Assembly (NCBI RefSeq): GCF_016908315.1 | Contig: NZ_JAFBDQ010000001.1 | Location: 62,001-126,000 of the forward strand | DNA from: Halanaerobacter jeridensis | GTDB taxonomy: Bacteria; Bacillota; Halanaerobiia; Halobacteroidales; Halobacteroidaceae | Length of the DNA: 64,000 bases | Reading direction: 5' to 3' | In this document: positions 35,374 to 44,834 of the stretch, in pieces | How positions within the stretch are numbered: position 1 is the stretch's first letter | Layout of the letters: each line of letters begins with the position of its first letter | Notes under the pieces: model-generated | Told to the model about the DNA's origin: nothing | The model's database searches: none | The model's input: only the letters and a program-made list of their open reading frames with translations | Program-made: the position numbers and the translations under genes

Positions 35374-35553
35374 ATGAATGTAATTGTATTAATTTATTTA
35401 GTAGGGGTAATATTTAATTTGTTATTTGCTCTTGTTTATTGGTATCAGCAGCGAAGAGTATTAGAAATTAATTATTTGGGTGCATTATTCTTTATTTTAT
35501 TAAGTTGGTTAATTTATCCATTGATTTTGTTAAGGTCATCTGTGGGGAGGTAA
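35374..35553 (+). CDS. Small two-helix membrane protein, unknown
   Basis: A 59-aa ORF with ATG 35374 behind AAGGA. Two hydrophobic segments (VIVLIYLVGVIFNLLFALVY; LGALFFILLSWLIYPLILL) flank a basic loop (QQRRVLE). No family recognised. Its stop lies six bases before the helicase start, and the helicase Shine-Dalgarno lies within its end, so coupling is possible. Confidence 0.5.
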   Translation: MNVIVLIYLVGVIFNLLFALVYWYQQRRVLEINYLGALFFILLSWLIYPLILLRSSVGR

Positions 35554-35558
35554 AAATT

Positions 35559-36998
35559 TTGTTGACATCAGAACAAAAGAGTGTAGTAGAGTCAAATGCA
35601 GACAAGATAATAGTTAATGCTGGTGCAGGAAGTGGAAAAACAACTACTTTATATAATTTTGCTCAGGCTCGTCCGCAACAGCGAATTCTGTATTTGGCTT
35701 TTAATAAATCAATGCAGCAAGAGGCAGAAGAAAAGTTTAATGGTTTAGATAAAACTGAGGTACGGACGGTACATAGTTTAGCTTATGGACAAGTAGGTTA
35801 TAAATATAAAAATAAATTAAGCTATAAGTATAAGACTTATCAGTTGGCCCAAGATTTAGGTTATGATTTTAGTAATCCTAATCAAGTTGATTTGCTTGCT
35901 GAAGTAAATAGGTTGTTTAAAAATTATTTGCGTTCGTCAGCGTTTAGTATTGAAGATTATTTAGATGATTTGAGACAAGAATTAAAAAATCCTAAGGATA
36001 AAATATTAGAATTACTTAAAAAAGTATTTGAACTGAAGAAGAACCCTAATAATGATATAGATATTACTCACAACTTTTATCTTAAGTTATATCAATTAAC
36101 TAAGCCGCAATTAGATTATAAATATGATTTATTGCTATTAGATGAAGCCCAGGATATAAATGAAGTAATAATTGATATTTTTAAGCGACAAGATATGAAA
36201 AAAGTAGCAGTAGGAGATTCCAATCAACAGATTTATGCTTGGAATGGAGCTGTTGATGCTCTGCAGAAGATATCAGGAGAAAAATACTATTTAACACATA
36301 GTTTCAGAATTGGTGAGGAATTGGCCCAAATTTGTAATTTGCTTCTCCATGATTTTAAAGGAGATAGAGCAATTAAAATTAAGGCTAAGAATGAAAATCA
36401 ACGAGTAGGAGAAGTTAATAGAAATAGTAGTTATACTAAATTGTGTCGAACTAGAGCTAAAGTCTTTGATAATGCAGTAGCTAAAATCAAAAAAGGGAGA
36501 AGAATATATTTTGAAGGTGGAGTTTATTCTTATAATTTTTCTACTTTCATTGAAGCCTGGAAATTTAGACAAGGTGAGCCCTATAGTGACCCTTTATTAG
36601 TTCCTTTTTCTAGTTATGAAGAAATGAAGCAGTATGCTGAAAATGTCAATGATTTAGAGTTAAAATATTTAATTAAGGTAGTAGATAAGTACAAGGGACA
36701 AATTCCAGATTATGTTAAACGAATTAACCGTTTTGCTCTAGATAATAAAGCTCAAGCTGATATTATCCTTTCGACTTTGCATCGGGCTAAGGGATTGGAA
36801 TATCAGCAGTTAGTTTTAGAAGATGATTTTTTAGATGTGGCTTTAATCAAGAAGTTGTTGGATAAGGGAAAAATAACAGCTGAAGAAGTAAGCGAAGAAA
36901 TAAATATAATTTATGTTGCTTTAACTCGAGCTGCTGGAGTTTTAGAGTTAAATGAGTCTTTAAGTAATTATATTATGAAGCAAGAAAACACAGAGTAA
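35559..36998 (+). CDS. Compact UvrD/Rep-type ATP-dependent DNA helicase
   Basis: A 479-aa superfamily 1 helicase, much shorter than UvrD or PcrA (over 700 aa). Motif I is NAGAGSGKTTTL, motif II LLLDEAQDIN, motif III VAVGDSNQQIYAWNGA, motif V/VI LSTLHRAKGLEY and IIYVALTRAAG. The insertion domains 1B/2B are reduced, giving an organisation closer to FBH1-like helicases. The start is TTG 35559, eight bases after GGGGAGG. Role in repair is presumed. Confidence 0.87.
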   Translation: MLTSEQKSVVESNADKIIVNAGAGSGKTTTLYNFAQARPQQRILYLAFNKSMQQEAEEKFNGLDKTEVRTVHSLAYGQVGYKYKNKLSYKYKTYQLAQDLGYDFSNPNQVDLLAEVNRLFKNYLRSSAFSIEDYLDDLRQELKNPKDKILELLKKVFELKKNPNNDIDITHNFYLKLYQLTKPQLDYKYDLLLLDEAQDINEVIIDIFKRQDMKKVAVGDSNQQIYAWNGAVDALQKISGEKYYLTHSFRIGEELAQICNLLLHDFKGDRAIKIKAKNENQRVGEVNRNSSYTKLCRTRAKVFDNAVAKIKKGRRIYFEGGVYSYNFSTFIEAWKFRQGEPYSDPLLVPFSSYEEMKQYAENVNDLELKYLIKVVDKYKGQIPDYVKRINRFALDNKAQADIILSTLHRAKGLEYQQLVLEDDFLDVALIKKLLDKGKITAEEVSEEINIIYVALTRAAGVLELNESLSNYIMKQENTE

Positions 36999-37022
36999 AC
37001 AGCAATTTGTGGAGGGGATAAA

Positions 37023-37364
37023 ATGGAGATTAAAAATTATTCCTTTGGAGAAATGGTGATTGATAATCAAAAGTATAGTTCTGATTTATTAATTTGTGAT
37101 GAAGAAATAAAGGCTGATTGGTGGCGCGAAGAAGGACATAGCTTATGCCGCAATGATTTAACTTGGGTTTTGAAGCAAAAGCCCGATTTGTTGATTATTG
37201 GAACTGGTAAATCAGGAGTGATGACTGTGCCGCAAAATTTAAGACAAGATTTAACGGATGATTTAGAGCTAATTGTAGAAAAGACGAATCAAGCAGTAAA
37301 GACTTTTAATGAACAGCAGAAAAATAATTTAAAAGTAGCCGCTGGATTTCACTTAACTTGTTAA
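37023..37364 (+). CDS. Mth938-like domain protein
   Basis: A 113-aa protein of the Mth938/DUF498 family. WWREEGHSL and PDLLIIGTGKSGVMTVP are the family blocks. Function is not established in bacteria; related NDUFAF3 assists respiratory complex I assembly in mitochondria. GGAGGGG precedes ATG. Confidence 0.85.
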   Translation: MEIKNYSFGEMVIDNQKYSSDLLICDEEIKADWWREEGHSLCRNDLTWVLKQKPDLLIIGTGKSGVMTVPQNLRQDLTDDLELIVEKTNQAVKTFNEQQKNNLKVAAGFHLTC

Positions 37365-37428
37365 GTGTTTTTGCTATAGTTTAGAACAATTGTCTTTTAG
37401 TTTCAGAGCTATTTGAAGGAGGATTATA

Positions 37429-38364
37429 ATGGATAAGAAAACAAAATATTTACCTATTTTCGCGGGGCTACTTGTATCAGTGATTTTTGGTTTTTCATTT
37501 TTGTTTACTAAAGAAGCTTTAGATAATATCCAAGCTTTTCATTTATTAGGTTTCAGATTCGCTTGTGCTTTTATAGTTTTAACTTTATTAAAAGTAATGG
37601 GTCTAATTAAAATTAACTTTAAAGGAAAAAGTTTAAATTTATTATTCCTTTTGGCTTTATTTCAACCAGTGGCTTATTTTATTTTTGAAACTTTGGGATT
37701 GAAGTTAAGTACTGCTTCTGAAGCAGGCATGATGATTGCTTTAATTCCAGTTGTAGTAGCAATCTTAGCTACAATTTTCTTAAAAGAACCGCCAAGTAAA
37801 AAGCAGGTAGTATTTATTATTACCTCTGTGGTAGGAGTAATATTGATTATTTTTATGAAGAGCAATACTGATTTTAGCAGTGATACAACAGGACTGTTTT
37901 TATTGTTAGGAGCAGTAATCTCGGCTGGGATATATAATATTCTATCCCGTAAATCTTCATTAGAATTCACTTCAATAGAGATCACTTATATTATGATGAG
38001 TATTGGTGCTTTGTTTTTTAATGGAGTGTCCTTACTGCGTCATTATTCAAAAGGTCAATTAGCTAATTATTTTGCTCCTTTAGCTACAAAAGATGTTCTA
38101 ATAGCAGTTTTGTATCTTGGAATTTTATCTTCAGTAATGGCCTTTTTAATGGTTAATTTTATGTTATCGAAATTAGAAGCTTATAAATCAGCAGTGTTTA
38201 CCAATTTAACGACAATTATTTCTGTATTAGCAGGAGTGTTATTGAGGAATGAGCCTTTTTATTGGTTTCATTTATTAGGCGGTCTATTAATTATTTTAGG
38301 AGTCTGGGGCACTAATTATTATGGTCGACAAAGCAAAAATTATGAATTAGAACCTAGTGAATAA
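37429..38364 (+). CDS. EamA/DMT family transporter
   Basis: A 311-aa ten-helix drug/metabolite transporter with two EamA repeats (FGFSFLFTKEALDNIQAFHLLGFRFACAF; VVAILATIFLKEPPSKKQ). Substrate unknown. GAAGGAGG precedes ATG. It ends at a palindrome shared with the convergent photolyase gene. Confidence 0.9.
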   Translation: MDKKTKYLPIFAGLLVSVIFGFSFLFTKEALDNIQAFHLLGFRFACAFIVLTLLKVMGLIKINFKGKSLNLLFLLALFQPVAYFIFETLGLKLSTASEAGMMIALIPVVVAILATIFLKEPPSKKQVVFIITSVVGVILIIFMKSNTDFSSDTTGLFLLLGAVISAGIYNILSRKSSLEFTSIEITYIMMSIGALFFNGVSLLRHYSKGQLANYFAPLATKDVLIAVLYLGILSSVMAFLMVNFMLSKLEAYKSAVFTNLTTIISVLAGVLLRNEPFYWFHLLGGLLIILGVWGTNYYGRQSKNYELEPSE

Positions 38365-38368
38365 TCAA

Positions 38369-38399
38369 ACCAACTGGGAATTAAAGTAACCCAGTTGGT
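38369..38399. terminator. Bidirectional terminator between the EamA and photolyase genes
   Basis: Perfect 10-bp stem ACCAACTGGG (38369-38378)/CCCAGTTGGT (38390-38399). T-runs are weak on both sides and the photolyase stop codon lies in the loop. Confidence 0.6.
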
Positions 38400-39778
38400 A
38401 GATTATGCTCTAAGTTGTGTTTGTTACATAATTTAGCTACTTGGTTAACATATAAATCAGCATCAAACTTTCTATTTAAACCATTAGCATTCATATATCT
38501 GACTTTACCGAAGACATCTCTTTCCTGCCAAGCCCTGTCATGTTTGCCAAAACACCAAGCTATACCAGCATAGGAATTAGGATCTCTCCCATCTAAGCTG
38601 TATTTATTATTTAAATAAAGAGCTATGTCATAAGCAGTTTGAGGATCATCTGTCCATTCTAATATTTTTTTACCCCAGTACATCCGCATATAACCATGCA
38701 TTTTACCAGTAGCTATCATTTCCAATTGAGCAGCATTCCAGTAAGGATCATGTGTCTTTGCAGTTTCAAATTCTTCACGGCTGTAATTATACTCTCTCAA
38801 ATCATTTTTATGTTCTTGAAGTGTTTCATAAGCCCATTCTGAAAGGATTTCTTTTAATTGGCCATCATAATTTTGATTATAATAGACAAAGTTGATACTT
38901 AATTCCCGCCGGACTATTATTTGATCTAGAAAGTCTTCTAAGCCCGAACTGTCTTGATATTTTTTAGCTGTTAAAACCACATGTAATGGTGATATTTGAC
39001 CAAAATGTAAATAAGGACCTAGGTGAGATAGATAGTCAGTAGTTGGATCATTACTTAATTCTTCGTATTTATCTAATTTGTTACTTAAAAAATCTTGTAA
39101 ATATTTTTGAGCTTCAGAATTCCCCCCAGTAAAGCCAGGAGATTTATTTACAGTTTCGTCTATATTTAAGTCATTAATTATTTGCTCTAAGTTATCTAAA
39201 TTTAATCCTTCCATTTTAAAATCTAGTGATGAGACCTGAATTTGATTTGTTTCGATAGGATTTAAATAATCATCTAACTTCTTATTTATCTTTTTACGTA
39301 GGGTATAAGCAGCATATTCTTCTTTATCTGAAGCTTCTTCGACAGGAACTACAACATCACTTTCTACTTGTAATAGAGGACAAGGAATTTCTTGTGTTGC
39401 TTTTGCTTTCCAGTCCTTTTCTACTTTTAAATACCCGCGGTCAGTAACTACTAATGAAGCTTGTTCAGCTAATTCTTTGATTCCTTCAGGTGGTGATATA
39501 TGTCTGATAATCATTTTTATATTACGTTTTTTTAACTTTTTTTGGACCTCCTGTAATCCTTCGAGCATAAAATAATAGTGTCTAGCATTTGCTTCGGGAA
39601 AATTAGCAGTCAACCCAAAAAACACCACTAAAGGTTGTTTTAAATTATTGGCCTTTTCAATAGCTAATTCTAAAGCGTGATTGTTAGCTACTCTTTGTGA
39701 AGCTTGCATCCAGTATAATATGTACTCTCCATTTTGTAGAGATTGTTGATTAAGAGATTTAATGCGTGATTTTTTCAT
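38381..39778 (-). CDS. phr: Class II deoxyribodipyrimidine photolyase
   Basis: A 465-aa FAD-dependent, light-driven repair enzyme for cyclobutane pyrimidine dimers. The class II pattern is clear: YILYWMQASQRVANNHALE at the N terminus, FPEANARHYYFMLEGL, and C-terminal MRMYWGKKILEWT and GIAWCFGKHDRAW followed by VFGKVRYMNANGLNRKFD. GGAGG lies upstream of ATG on the minus strand. It is a lone minus-strand gene; a photolyase suggests exposure to sunlight, as in shallow brines. Confidence 0.96.
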   Translation of the reverse strand: MKKSRIKSLNQQSLQNGEYILYWMQASQRVANNHALELAIEKANNLKQPLVVFFGLTANFPEANARHYYFMLEGLQEVQKKLKKRNIKMIIRHISPPEGIKELAEQASLVVTDRGYLKVEKDWKAKATQEIPCPLLQVESDVVVPVEEASDKEEYAAYTLRKKINKKLDDYLNPIETNQIQVSSLDFKMEGLNLDNLEQIINDLNIDETVNKSPGFTGGNSEAQKYLQDFLSNKLDKYEELSNDPTTDYLSHLGPYLHFGQISPLHVVLTAKKYQDSSGLEDFLDQIIVRRELSINFVYYNQNYDGQLKEILSEWAYETLQEHKNDLREYNYSREEFETAKTHDPYWNAAQLEMIATGKMHGYMRMYWGKKILEWTDDPQTAYDIALYLNNKYSLDGRDPNSYAGIAWCFGKHDRAWQERDVFGKVRYMNANGLNRKFDADLYVNQVAKLCNKHNLEHNLPTGLL

Positions 39779-39896
39779 TAATTGTTTGCCTCCTTTTCTA
39801 TATAAATAATTCTATAAGTTAATTTTTGATTCCTGCCTAGTAATAGAAATAATTATTATTAATAAAAAAATATTGATAATCAATCTCAAAATTTTA

Positions 39897-39925
39897 TTGA
39901 CAAGCAATAAGTAGTATGTTAATAT
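39897..39925 (+). promoter_or_regulatory. Promoter of the lysine riboswitch-lysA unit
   Basis: TTGACA (39897-39902), 17-bp spacer, TAATAT (39920-39925), placing the transcript start close to the riboswitch 5' end. The upstream part of the 385-bp gap (39779-39896) is AT-rich with no other recognised feature. Confidence 0.65.
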
Positions 39926-39941
39926 AACCTAAAATAAAGAC

Positions 39942-40122
39942 TAAGATAGAGGAGCAGAATTCAATAGTAATTTTTAATGAAAGGGAAGACTGCCGAAACT
40001 GCAAAGCTTATTGCTTTGCAGTTGGTTCTATAATTAATAGTTATAGAACTTTCACCTATGTGAAGAGCTATCTCCAAACGTTTACTAAGCGATTATGGGA
40101 TAGGTCATAATCGCTTTTTTTA
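39942..40122 (+). ncRNA. Lysine riboswitch (L box) with terminator, upstream of lysA
   Basis: Helix P1 is AGATAG (39944-39949) with CTATCT (40068-40073). Between them are the L-box core elements: AGAGGAGCAGAA, an AGTAA loop, GGGAAGACTGCCGAA, an 11-bp hairpin (39997-40007 with 40013-40023), a 9-bp hairpin GTTCTATAA/TTATAGAAC, and the closing GAGCTATCTCC. An intrinsic terminator follows: AAGCGATTATG (40087-40097)/CATAATCGCTT (40106-40116) and a T-run. Lysine binding would favour termination and switch off lysA. Confidence 0.93.
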
Positions 40123-40163
40123 GTATATTAAAAAATTGAGTAGGGAGAAAGGAGTTAATTTAA

Positions 40164-41480
40164 ATGAAATTACAGGGAACAATGGAGATTAATGAAAATG
40201 GAGAGTTAGAGATTGGTAATCAGAATTTAGTAGACATAGCAGAAGAATATGATACTCCGCTTTATATTATGGATGAGAAAGAAATTAGAAAGAATTGCAG
40301 GGCTTATCGGGAGGCATTTAATAAGTGGTATCCTAATTCACAGACTTTATATGCTAGTAAAGCATTTTTATCTGTAGCAATGGCTAGAATTATTGACCAA
40401 GAAGGTTTAGGATTAGATGTAGTATCTGGAGGAGAGTTAAGTATTGCTTTAGAAGCAGACTTTCCAACAGAAGAAATTTATTTTCATGGTAATAATAAGA
40501 CTCCTCAAGAAATTGAACAGGCTTTAGAGGCTGATATTGGTTATTTTGTAGTAGACAATAATTATGAATTAGACTTATTGAATCAAATGGCGGAAGAATA
40601 TGATAAAAAACCGGAAATATTATTGAGAGTTACTCCAGGAATTGAAGCGCATACACATAGTTATATCCAAACAGGACAGACTGATTCTAAATTTGGTTTA
40701 GGAATTCAAAATGGGTTAGCTTTAGAGGCTATTAAAAAGGCAGTAGACTTAGATAATTTAAATTTAGTTGGAATTCACTGTCATATTGGTTCACAAATTT
40801 TCAAACTAGAATCTTTTGCTAAAGCTATTGACGTGATGATCGAGTTCATTGAAGAAATCCATGAAGAAGCAGGAGTAGTTTTAGAACAATTGAATCTTGG
40901 TGGAGGTATTGGAATTCCATATACTGAAGATGAAGAGAAACCTGATATTGAAGAATATGCTAAGATTGTAGCAGATGAAGTTAAAGCTGTTTGTGATAAA
41001 TTAGACTTGCCACTACCAAAAATAATTAATGAACCTGGTCGTTCGATTGTAGGAACTGCTGGCTCTACTCTATATGAAGTTGGCTCAATTAAGGAAATAC
41101 CAGATGTGAGAAAATATGTAGCTGTTGATGGCGGAATGTCAGATAATATTAGACCAGCTCTTTATGATGCTGATTATGAAGCTATTATTCCGAATAAAGC
41201 AGATCAAAAACCAGAAGAAGAGGTTACAATTACAGGTAAGTGTTGTGAATCTGGTGACATATTTATTGAAGATATTGAATTACCAACAGTTGAAACTGGA
41301 GATTTATTATTGATCTCTTGTACAGGTGCTTATGGTTATTCTATGAGTAGTAATTATAATGGCCTGCCTCGACCTGGTGTATTATTAGTGAGTGAAGATA
41401 ATGTTGATTGGATTGTTAAACCTGAAACTAATCAAGATTTAATTTCTAATGATGTTGTACCAGATAGATTAAAAAAATAA
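40164..41480 (+). CDS. lysA: Diaminopimelate decarboxylase
   Basis: PLP enzyme for the last step of lysine synthesis, 438 aa. YASKAFLS carries the PLP lysine, GIHCHIGSQI and LNLGGGIGIPY the phosphate-binding region, and CCESGDIF the catalytic Cys region. It sits alone between the lysine riboswitch and a strong terminator, so lysine directly sets its expression. Confidence 0.97.
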   Translation: MKLQGTMEINENGELEIGNQNLVDIAEEYDTPLYIMDEKEIRKNCRAYREAFNKWYPNSQTLYASKAFLSVAMARIIDQEGLGLDVVSGGELSIALEADFPTEEIYFHGNNKTPQEIEQALEADIGYFVVDNNYELDLLNQMAEEYDKKPEILLRVTPGIEAHTHSYIQTGQTDSKFGLGIQNGLALEAIKKAVDLDNLNLVGIHCHIGSQIFKLESFAKAIDVMIEFIEEIHEEAGVVLEQLNLGGGIGIPYTEDEEKPDIEEYAKIVADEVKAVCDKLDLPLPKIINEPGRSIVGTAGSTLYEVGSIKEIPDVRKYVAVDGGMSDNIRPALYDADYEAIIPNKADQKPEEEVTITGKCCESGDIFIEDIELPTVETGDLLLISCTGAYGYSMSSNYNGLPRPGVLLVSEDNVDWIVKPETNQDLISNDVVPDRLKK

Positions 41481-41496
41481 ATAATTAGATTAGCTT

Positions 41497-41528
41497 AAAG
41501 CAGACCAGTTGTGGTCTGCTTTTTTTTA
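41497..41528 (+). terminator. Terminator after lysA
   Basis: Perfect 11-bp stem AAAGCAGACCA (41497-41507)/TGGTCTGCTTT (41512-41522), 4-nt loop, long T-run. Confidence 0.95.
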
Positions 41529-41722
41529 ATATCTATAGTTTTAATTTCAAGAAAGATTAAAAAATAATTTTTTTGAATCAAAAGGAGGTAATTTCCCTTA
41601 GTCTGTCGAAATAAAATAAAAGAGCAAAAATAATTCAGTATACAATATTTTTTTGTTGCCAATTGGAATAATTTGATATAATTATAATTTAATAACTCCT
41701 ATTTGGAAAGAGGAGGAAAACA

Positions 41723-43414
41723 ATGGGGTTAAAGAAGAAACGATTAGGAGATATTTTAATAGATGAAGATTTAATCACTGAGGAAGAACTGCAAGAAGCA
41801 TTAAGTCAACAAAAAAATTCAGATAAAAAACTAGGCCAAGTGCTTAAAGATTTAGGGTTTGTCAGTGAAGAGCAGATTGCTATGGCTTTAAATCGTCAAT
41901 TAGGAATTTTGCGATTAAAGGATATTGATAAAGAAAACATTCAAGATGAAGTTATTAATATAGTTGATTCTGATTATATTCGCGAAGAAAGAATTTTTCC
42001 AATTCGTAGAGAGGGACAAGTATTAATTGTAGCAATGGAAAATCCTCAAAATATAGTAGTAATGGATGAGATAGAAGATGAAACTGATTTAGATGTAGTG
42101 CCGAGAATTGCTACTCCTACTGAAATTGATGAATTAATTGATAATTATTTAGGAGAAATGGGAATTGAACAATTTCTAGAAGAAATTGATCAGATGGCCT
42201 TTGAACAAGTAGAAGAGGATGAAGAAAATATTGACCAAGGGGCTTTAGAGCAGCAGTTAGAAGAGACTCCAATTATTAAAACAGTCAATAAAATCATTGC
42301 TACTGGAATTCAAACTGAGGCTAGTGATATTCATATTGAACCGACTAAGCAAGGTACTAGAGTGCGTTATCGAATTGATGGTGTTTTACATACAGAAATG
42401 GATTTCCAGCAAAATATACATATGGCCATTGTATCACGAATTAAAGTAATGAGTGGACTAGATATTGCTGAAAGAAGAAAAGCACAAGATGGACGAATTA
42501 ATGTTGAATTTGGCCCCTATAAAGCTGACTTGCGTATTTCTATTTTACCTTCTTCATTGGGTGAAACAGTAGTAATTAGAATTTTCGATAAGAGTAGTTT
42601 GAATTTAAGTTTTGATTTTATAGGTTTTTCTGATGAAAATTTAAGAAAATTCAAACAATTAATTCAAAAACCAAATGGAATGATTTTATTAACTGGTCCT
42701 ACTGGCAGTGGTAAATCGACTACTTTATATACTGGGTTAAATTATTTAAATGAAGAAACGAAAAATATTGTGACCATTGAAGACCCGGTTGAATATAACC
42801 TCGAAGGGATTACTCAAACTCCAGTTAACCCTAAAAAAGATATGACTTTTGCAAGTGCTTTAAGAACTTTTGTTCGTCAGGATCCTGATATTATTATGGT
42901 TGGTGAAATTAGAGATAAGGAGACAGCTGAAACAGCTATACAGTCTGCTTTAACGGGGCACTTAGTATTAAGTACTTTGCATACTAACAGTGCTGCAGGA
43001 GCAATTAGTAGATTGATCAATATGGGGATTGAACCGTTCTTAATTGCAGATTCAGTGATTGGCGTAGTAGCACAGAGACTAGTAAGAAAATTATGCGATG
43101 AATGCAAAGTTATGGGAGATGAGCAAGAGTACCAACATTTACAAGAGTATCTAGAAGAAGATTTTACTCATTATCAAGCAGATGGATGTAGTGAATGTAA
43201 AGATATTGGCTATAAAGGACGAACTGCTATTCATGAGTTGTTAATGGTATCTAATTCTATTAAAGAAGCAATTGTGAAGCAGAGTACTTCTACACAATTA
43301 AATAAGATAGCTAAAGAAGAAGGAATGGATACTTTATTTCAAGACGGATTAAAAAAGGTGAATGATGGAATTACTAGTGTGGAAGAAGTTATGCGTGTGG
43401 CTAATATAGAGTAA
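41723..43414 (+). CDS. pilB: Type IV pilus assembly ATPase PilB (GspE family)
   Basis: A 563-aa extension ATPase. N-terminal MshEN-type domain (LGDILIDEDLITEEELQEAL), then ASDIHIEPTKQGTRVRYRIDG. Walker A is GPTGSGKSTTL, the Asp box RTFVRQDPDIIMVGEIRD, the His box TGHLVLSTLHTN. A zinc-binding tetracysteine (CDEC and CSEC) lies near residues 455-495. First gene of the pilus operon; GAGGAGG precedes ATG. Confidence 0.95.
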   Translation: MGLKKKRLGDILIDEDLITEEELQEALSQQKNSDKKLGQVLKDLGFVSEEQIAMALNRQLGILRLKDIDKENIQDEVINIVDSDYIREERIFPIRREGQVLIVAMENPQNIVVMDEIEDETDLDVVPRIATPTEIDELIDNYLGEMGIEQFLEEIDQMAFEQVEEDEENIDQGALEQQLEETPIIKTVNKIIATGIQTEASDIHIEPTKQGTRVRYRIDGVLHTEMDFQQNIHMAIVSRIKVMSGLDIAERRKAQDGRINVEFGPYKADLRISILPSSLGETVVIRIFDKSSLNLSFDFIGFSDENLRKFKQLIQKPNGMILLTGPTGSGKSTTLYTGLNYLNEETKNIVTIEDPVEYNLEGITQTPVNPKKDMTFASALRTFVRQDPDIIMVGEIRDKETAETAIQSALTGHLVLSTLHTNSAAGAISRLINMGIEPFLIADSVIGVVAQRLVRKLCDECKVMGDEQEYQHLQEYLEEDFTHYQADGCSECKDIGYKGRTAIHELLMVSNSIKEAIVKQSTSTQLNKIAKEEGMDTLFQDGLKKVNDGITSVEEVMRVANIE

Positions 43415-43423
43415 GAATAGTGA

Positions 43424-43527
43424 TGAGTAAACAGTGATCAGTAATGAGTCAACTATCTAACAATTTTTATTTTGAATTTTCCTTTGGTTTTTAACTGATG
43501 ACTCTTCACTTGTTACTCATTACTGTT
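43424..43527. repeat. Inverted-arm repeat, copy E2
   Basis: Left arm ATAGTGATGAGTAA (43427 on) and GTGATCAGTAATGAGTC; right arm ACTGATGACTCTTCACT and GTTACTCATTACTG (about 43494-43525), complementary in outline. It is inserted in the pilB-pilC gap. Related arms occur at 15757-15905 and 59130-59283. Confidence 0.5.
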
Positions 43528-43539
43528 TTTTTGGGGGTG

Positions 43540-44784
43540 ATGATACTGCCGAAAAATTTTAATTATCAGGCTCGGGCCAAAAATGGTGATAAAGAAGTAG
43601 GTACAATTGAAGCTGTTGACAAGCAGACAGCTTTATCCAGGTTAAAAAATAGAGGTTTAATTCCGCTTGAAGTTAAAGAAAAGAACAATTTTAATTTTAG
43701 CTTTAAAGGGATTATTGATAAATTAAATAGTATTGAATTAACTGCTGAAAGTGTAGGATTAAAAGATAAATATTTATTCTGTCGTCAGTTATCTTCTATG
43801 TTGCATTCTGGAATTCCTATTGTAGAAGGGCTAAATTCCTTGGCCCAGCAGATTGAAAATAAGACTTTACGGGAAGTGACGGAAGATTTAGCGGTAGAAA
43901 TAGAAAAAGGAAAAAGTTTATCAGATGGATTAAAGCAGCATCCGGAAGTTTTTTCTAATTATTTCATTAAGTTAGTAGAGGTTGGAGAAACAGGTGGATT
44001 TTTAGATCAGACTCTGACTAATTTAGGCGAATATTTTAAAAAACAGAATCAACAGAAGAAGCAAGTTATTTCAGCTATTAGTTATCCTGTGATTACAATG
44101 TTAGCTTCAATTACTGTCTTAATATTATTAATGGTGACAGTACTACCTAAATTTATGGAGACATTTCAAAAGTTAAATGTAGAACTACCTTTACCAACAA
44201 AGATAGTTTTAGGGATTAGTTCTTTTATGACTAGTTATTGGTGGGCAGTATTATCAGCTGTAGTAGGGTCTATAGTAGGGATTTATTATTACTATCAGAC
44301 TGAAAGTGGAAAAGAGATGATTGATGGATTGATGTTAAAGGTTCCTGTTTTAAAATCTTTTATTTTAGAGAATTCACTAATCGTATTTGCAAAAAACTTA
44401 AGCTTGCTAGAAAGAAGTGGAGTGGCTTTTTTACAGAGTATGGAGATAGTAAATCGTAATATCGATAATGCAGTGATTAGAAATAAATTGGAAACAGCTA
44501 GATTACGGATTAAAGATGGAATTAATATTACTACGGCTCTAGAACGGCAGCAGGTCTTTCCAGGAATTGCTCTACAAATGATCCAAGTAGGAGAAAACAC
44601 AGGAGAGTTAGATGAAAAATTAGAGGATATTGTAGATTTTTATGAAGAAGAAGTAGAAGAAAAATTCGAAAAAATGGTATCAATGTTAGAACCAATGATG
44701 ATTATTTTCTTAACAGTAGTCATTGGAGGAATAGTAGCTTCAGTTATATTGCCTATCTTTAAGATGTCCCAAGGCATGGGGTGA
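43540..44784 (+). CDS. pilC: Type IV pilus inner-membrane platform protein PilC (GspF family)
   Basis: About 414 aa: two GspF domains (first DKYLFCRQLSSMLHSGIPIVEGL, second NSLIVFAKNLSLLERSGVAFLQ), three membrane helices, ending GGIVASVILPIFKMSQGM. ATG 43540 lies only two bases after GGGGG; CTG 43546 lies eight bases after it and would begin at Pro-Lys-Asn-Phe-Asn-Tyr, where PilC proteins normally start. A more upstream TTG would run through the repeat and is rejected. Confidence 0.93.
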   Translation: MILPKNFNYQARAKNGDKEVGTIEAVDKQTALSRLKNRGLIPLEVKEKNNFNFSFKGIIDKLNSIELTAESVGLKDKYLFCRQLSSMLHSGIPIVEGLNSLAQQIENKTLREVTEDLAVEIEKGKSLSDGLKQHPEVFSNYFIKLVEVGETGGFLDQTLTNLGEYFKKQNQQKKQVISAISYPVITMLASITVLILLMVTVLPKFMETFQKLNVELPLPTKIVLGISSFMTSYWWAVLSAVVGSIVGIYYYYQTESGKEMIDGLMLKVPVLKSFILENSLIVFAKNLSLLERSGVAFLQSMEIVNRNIDNAVIRNKLETARLRIKDGINITTALERQQVFPGIALQMIQVGENTGELDEKLEDIVDFYEEEVEEKFEKMVSMLEPMMIIFLTVVIGGIVASVILPIFKMSQGMG

Positions 44785-44834
44785 AAATAGTTAATTAGTT
44801 TTTAAGTTAATTAGTTTTTAAGGAGGTGGTGCTG

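Noticed and set aside
39865-39890. Fur-like box (GATAATCAAT) between the photolyase gene and lysA
   Set aside because: Only half of a Fur consensus is present in very AT-rich sequence, and neither neighbour is an iron gene.
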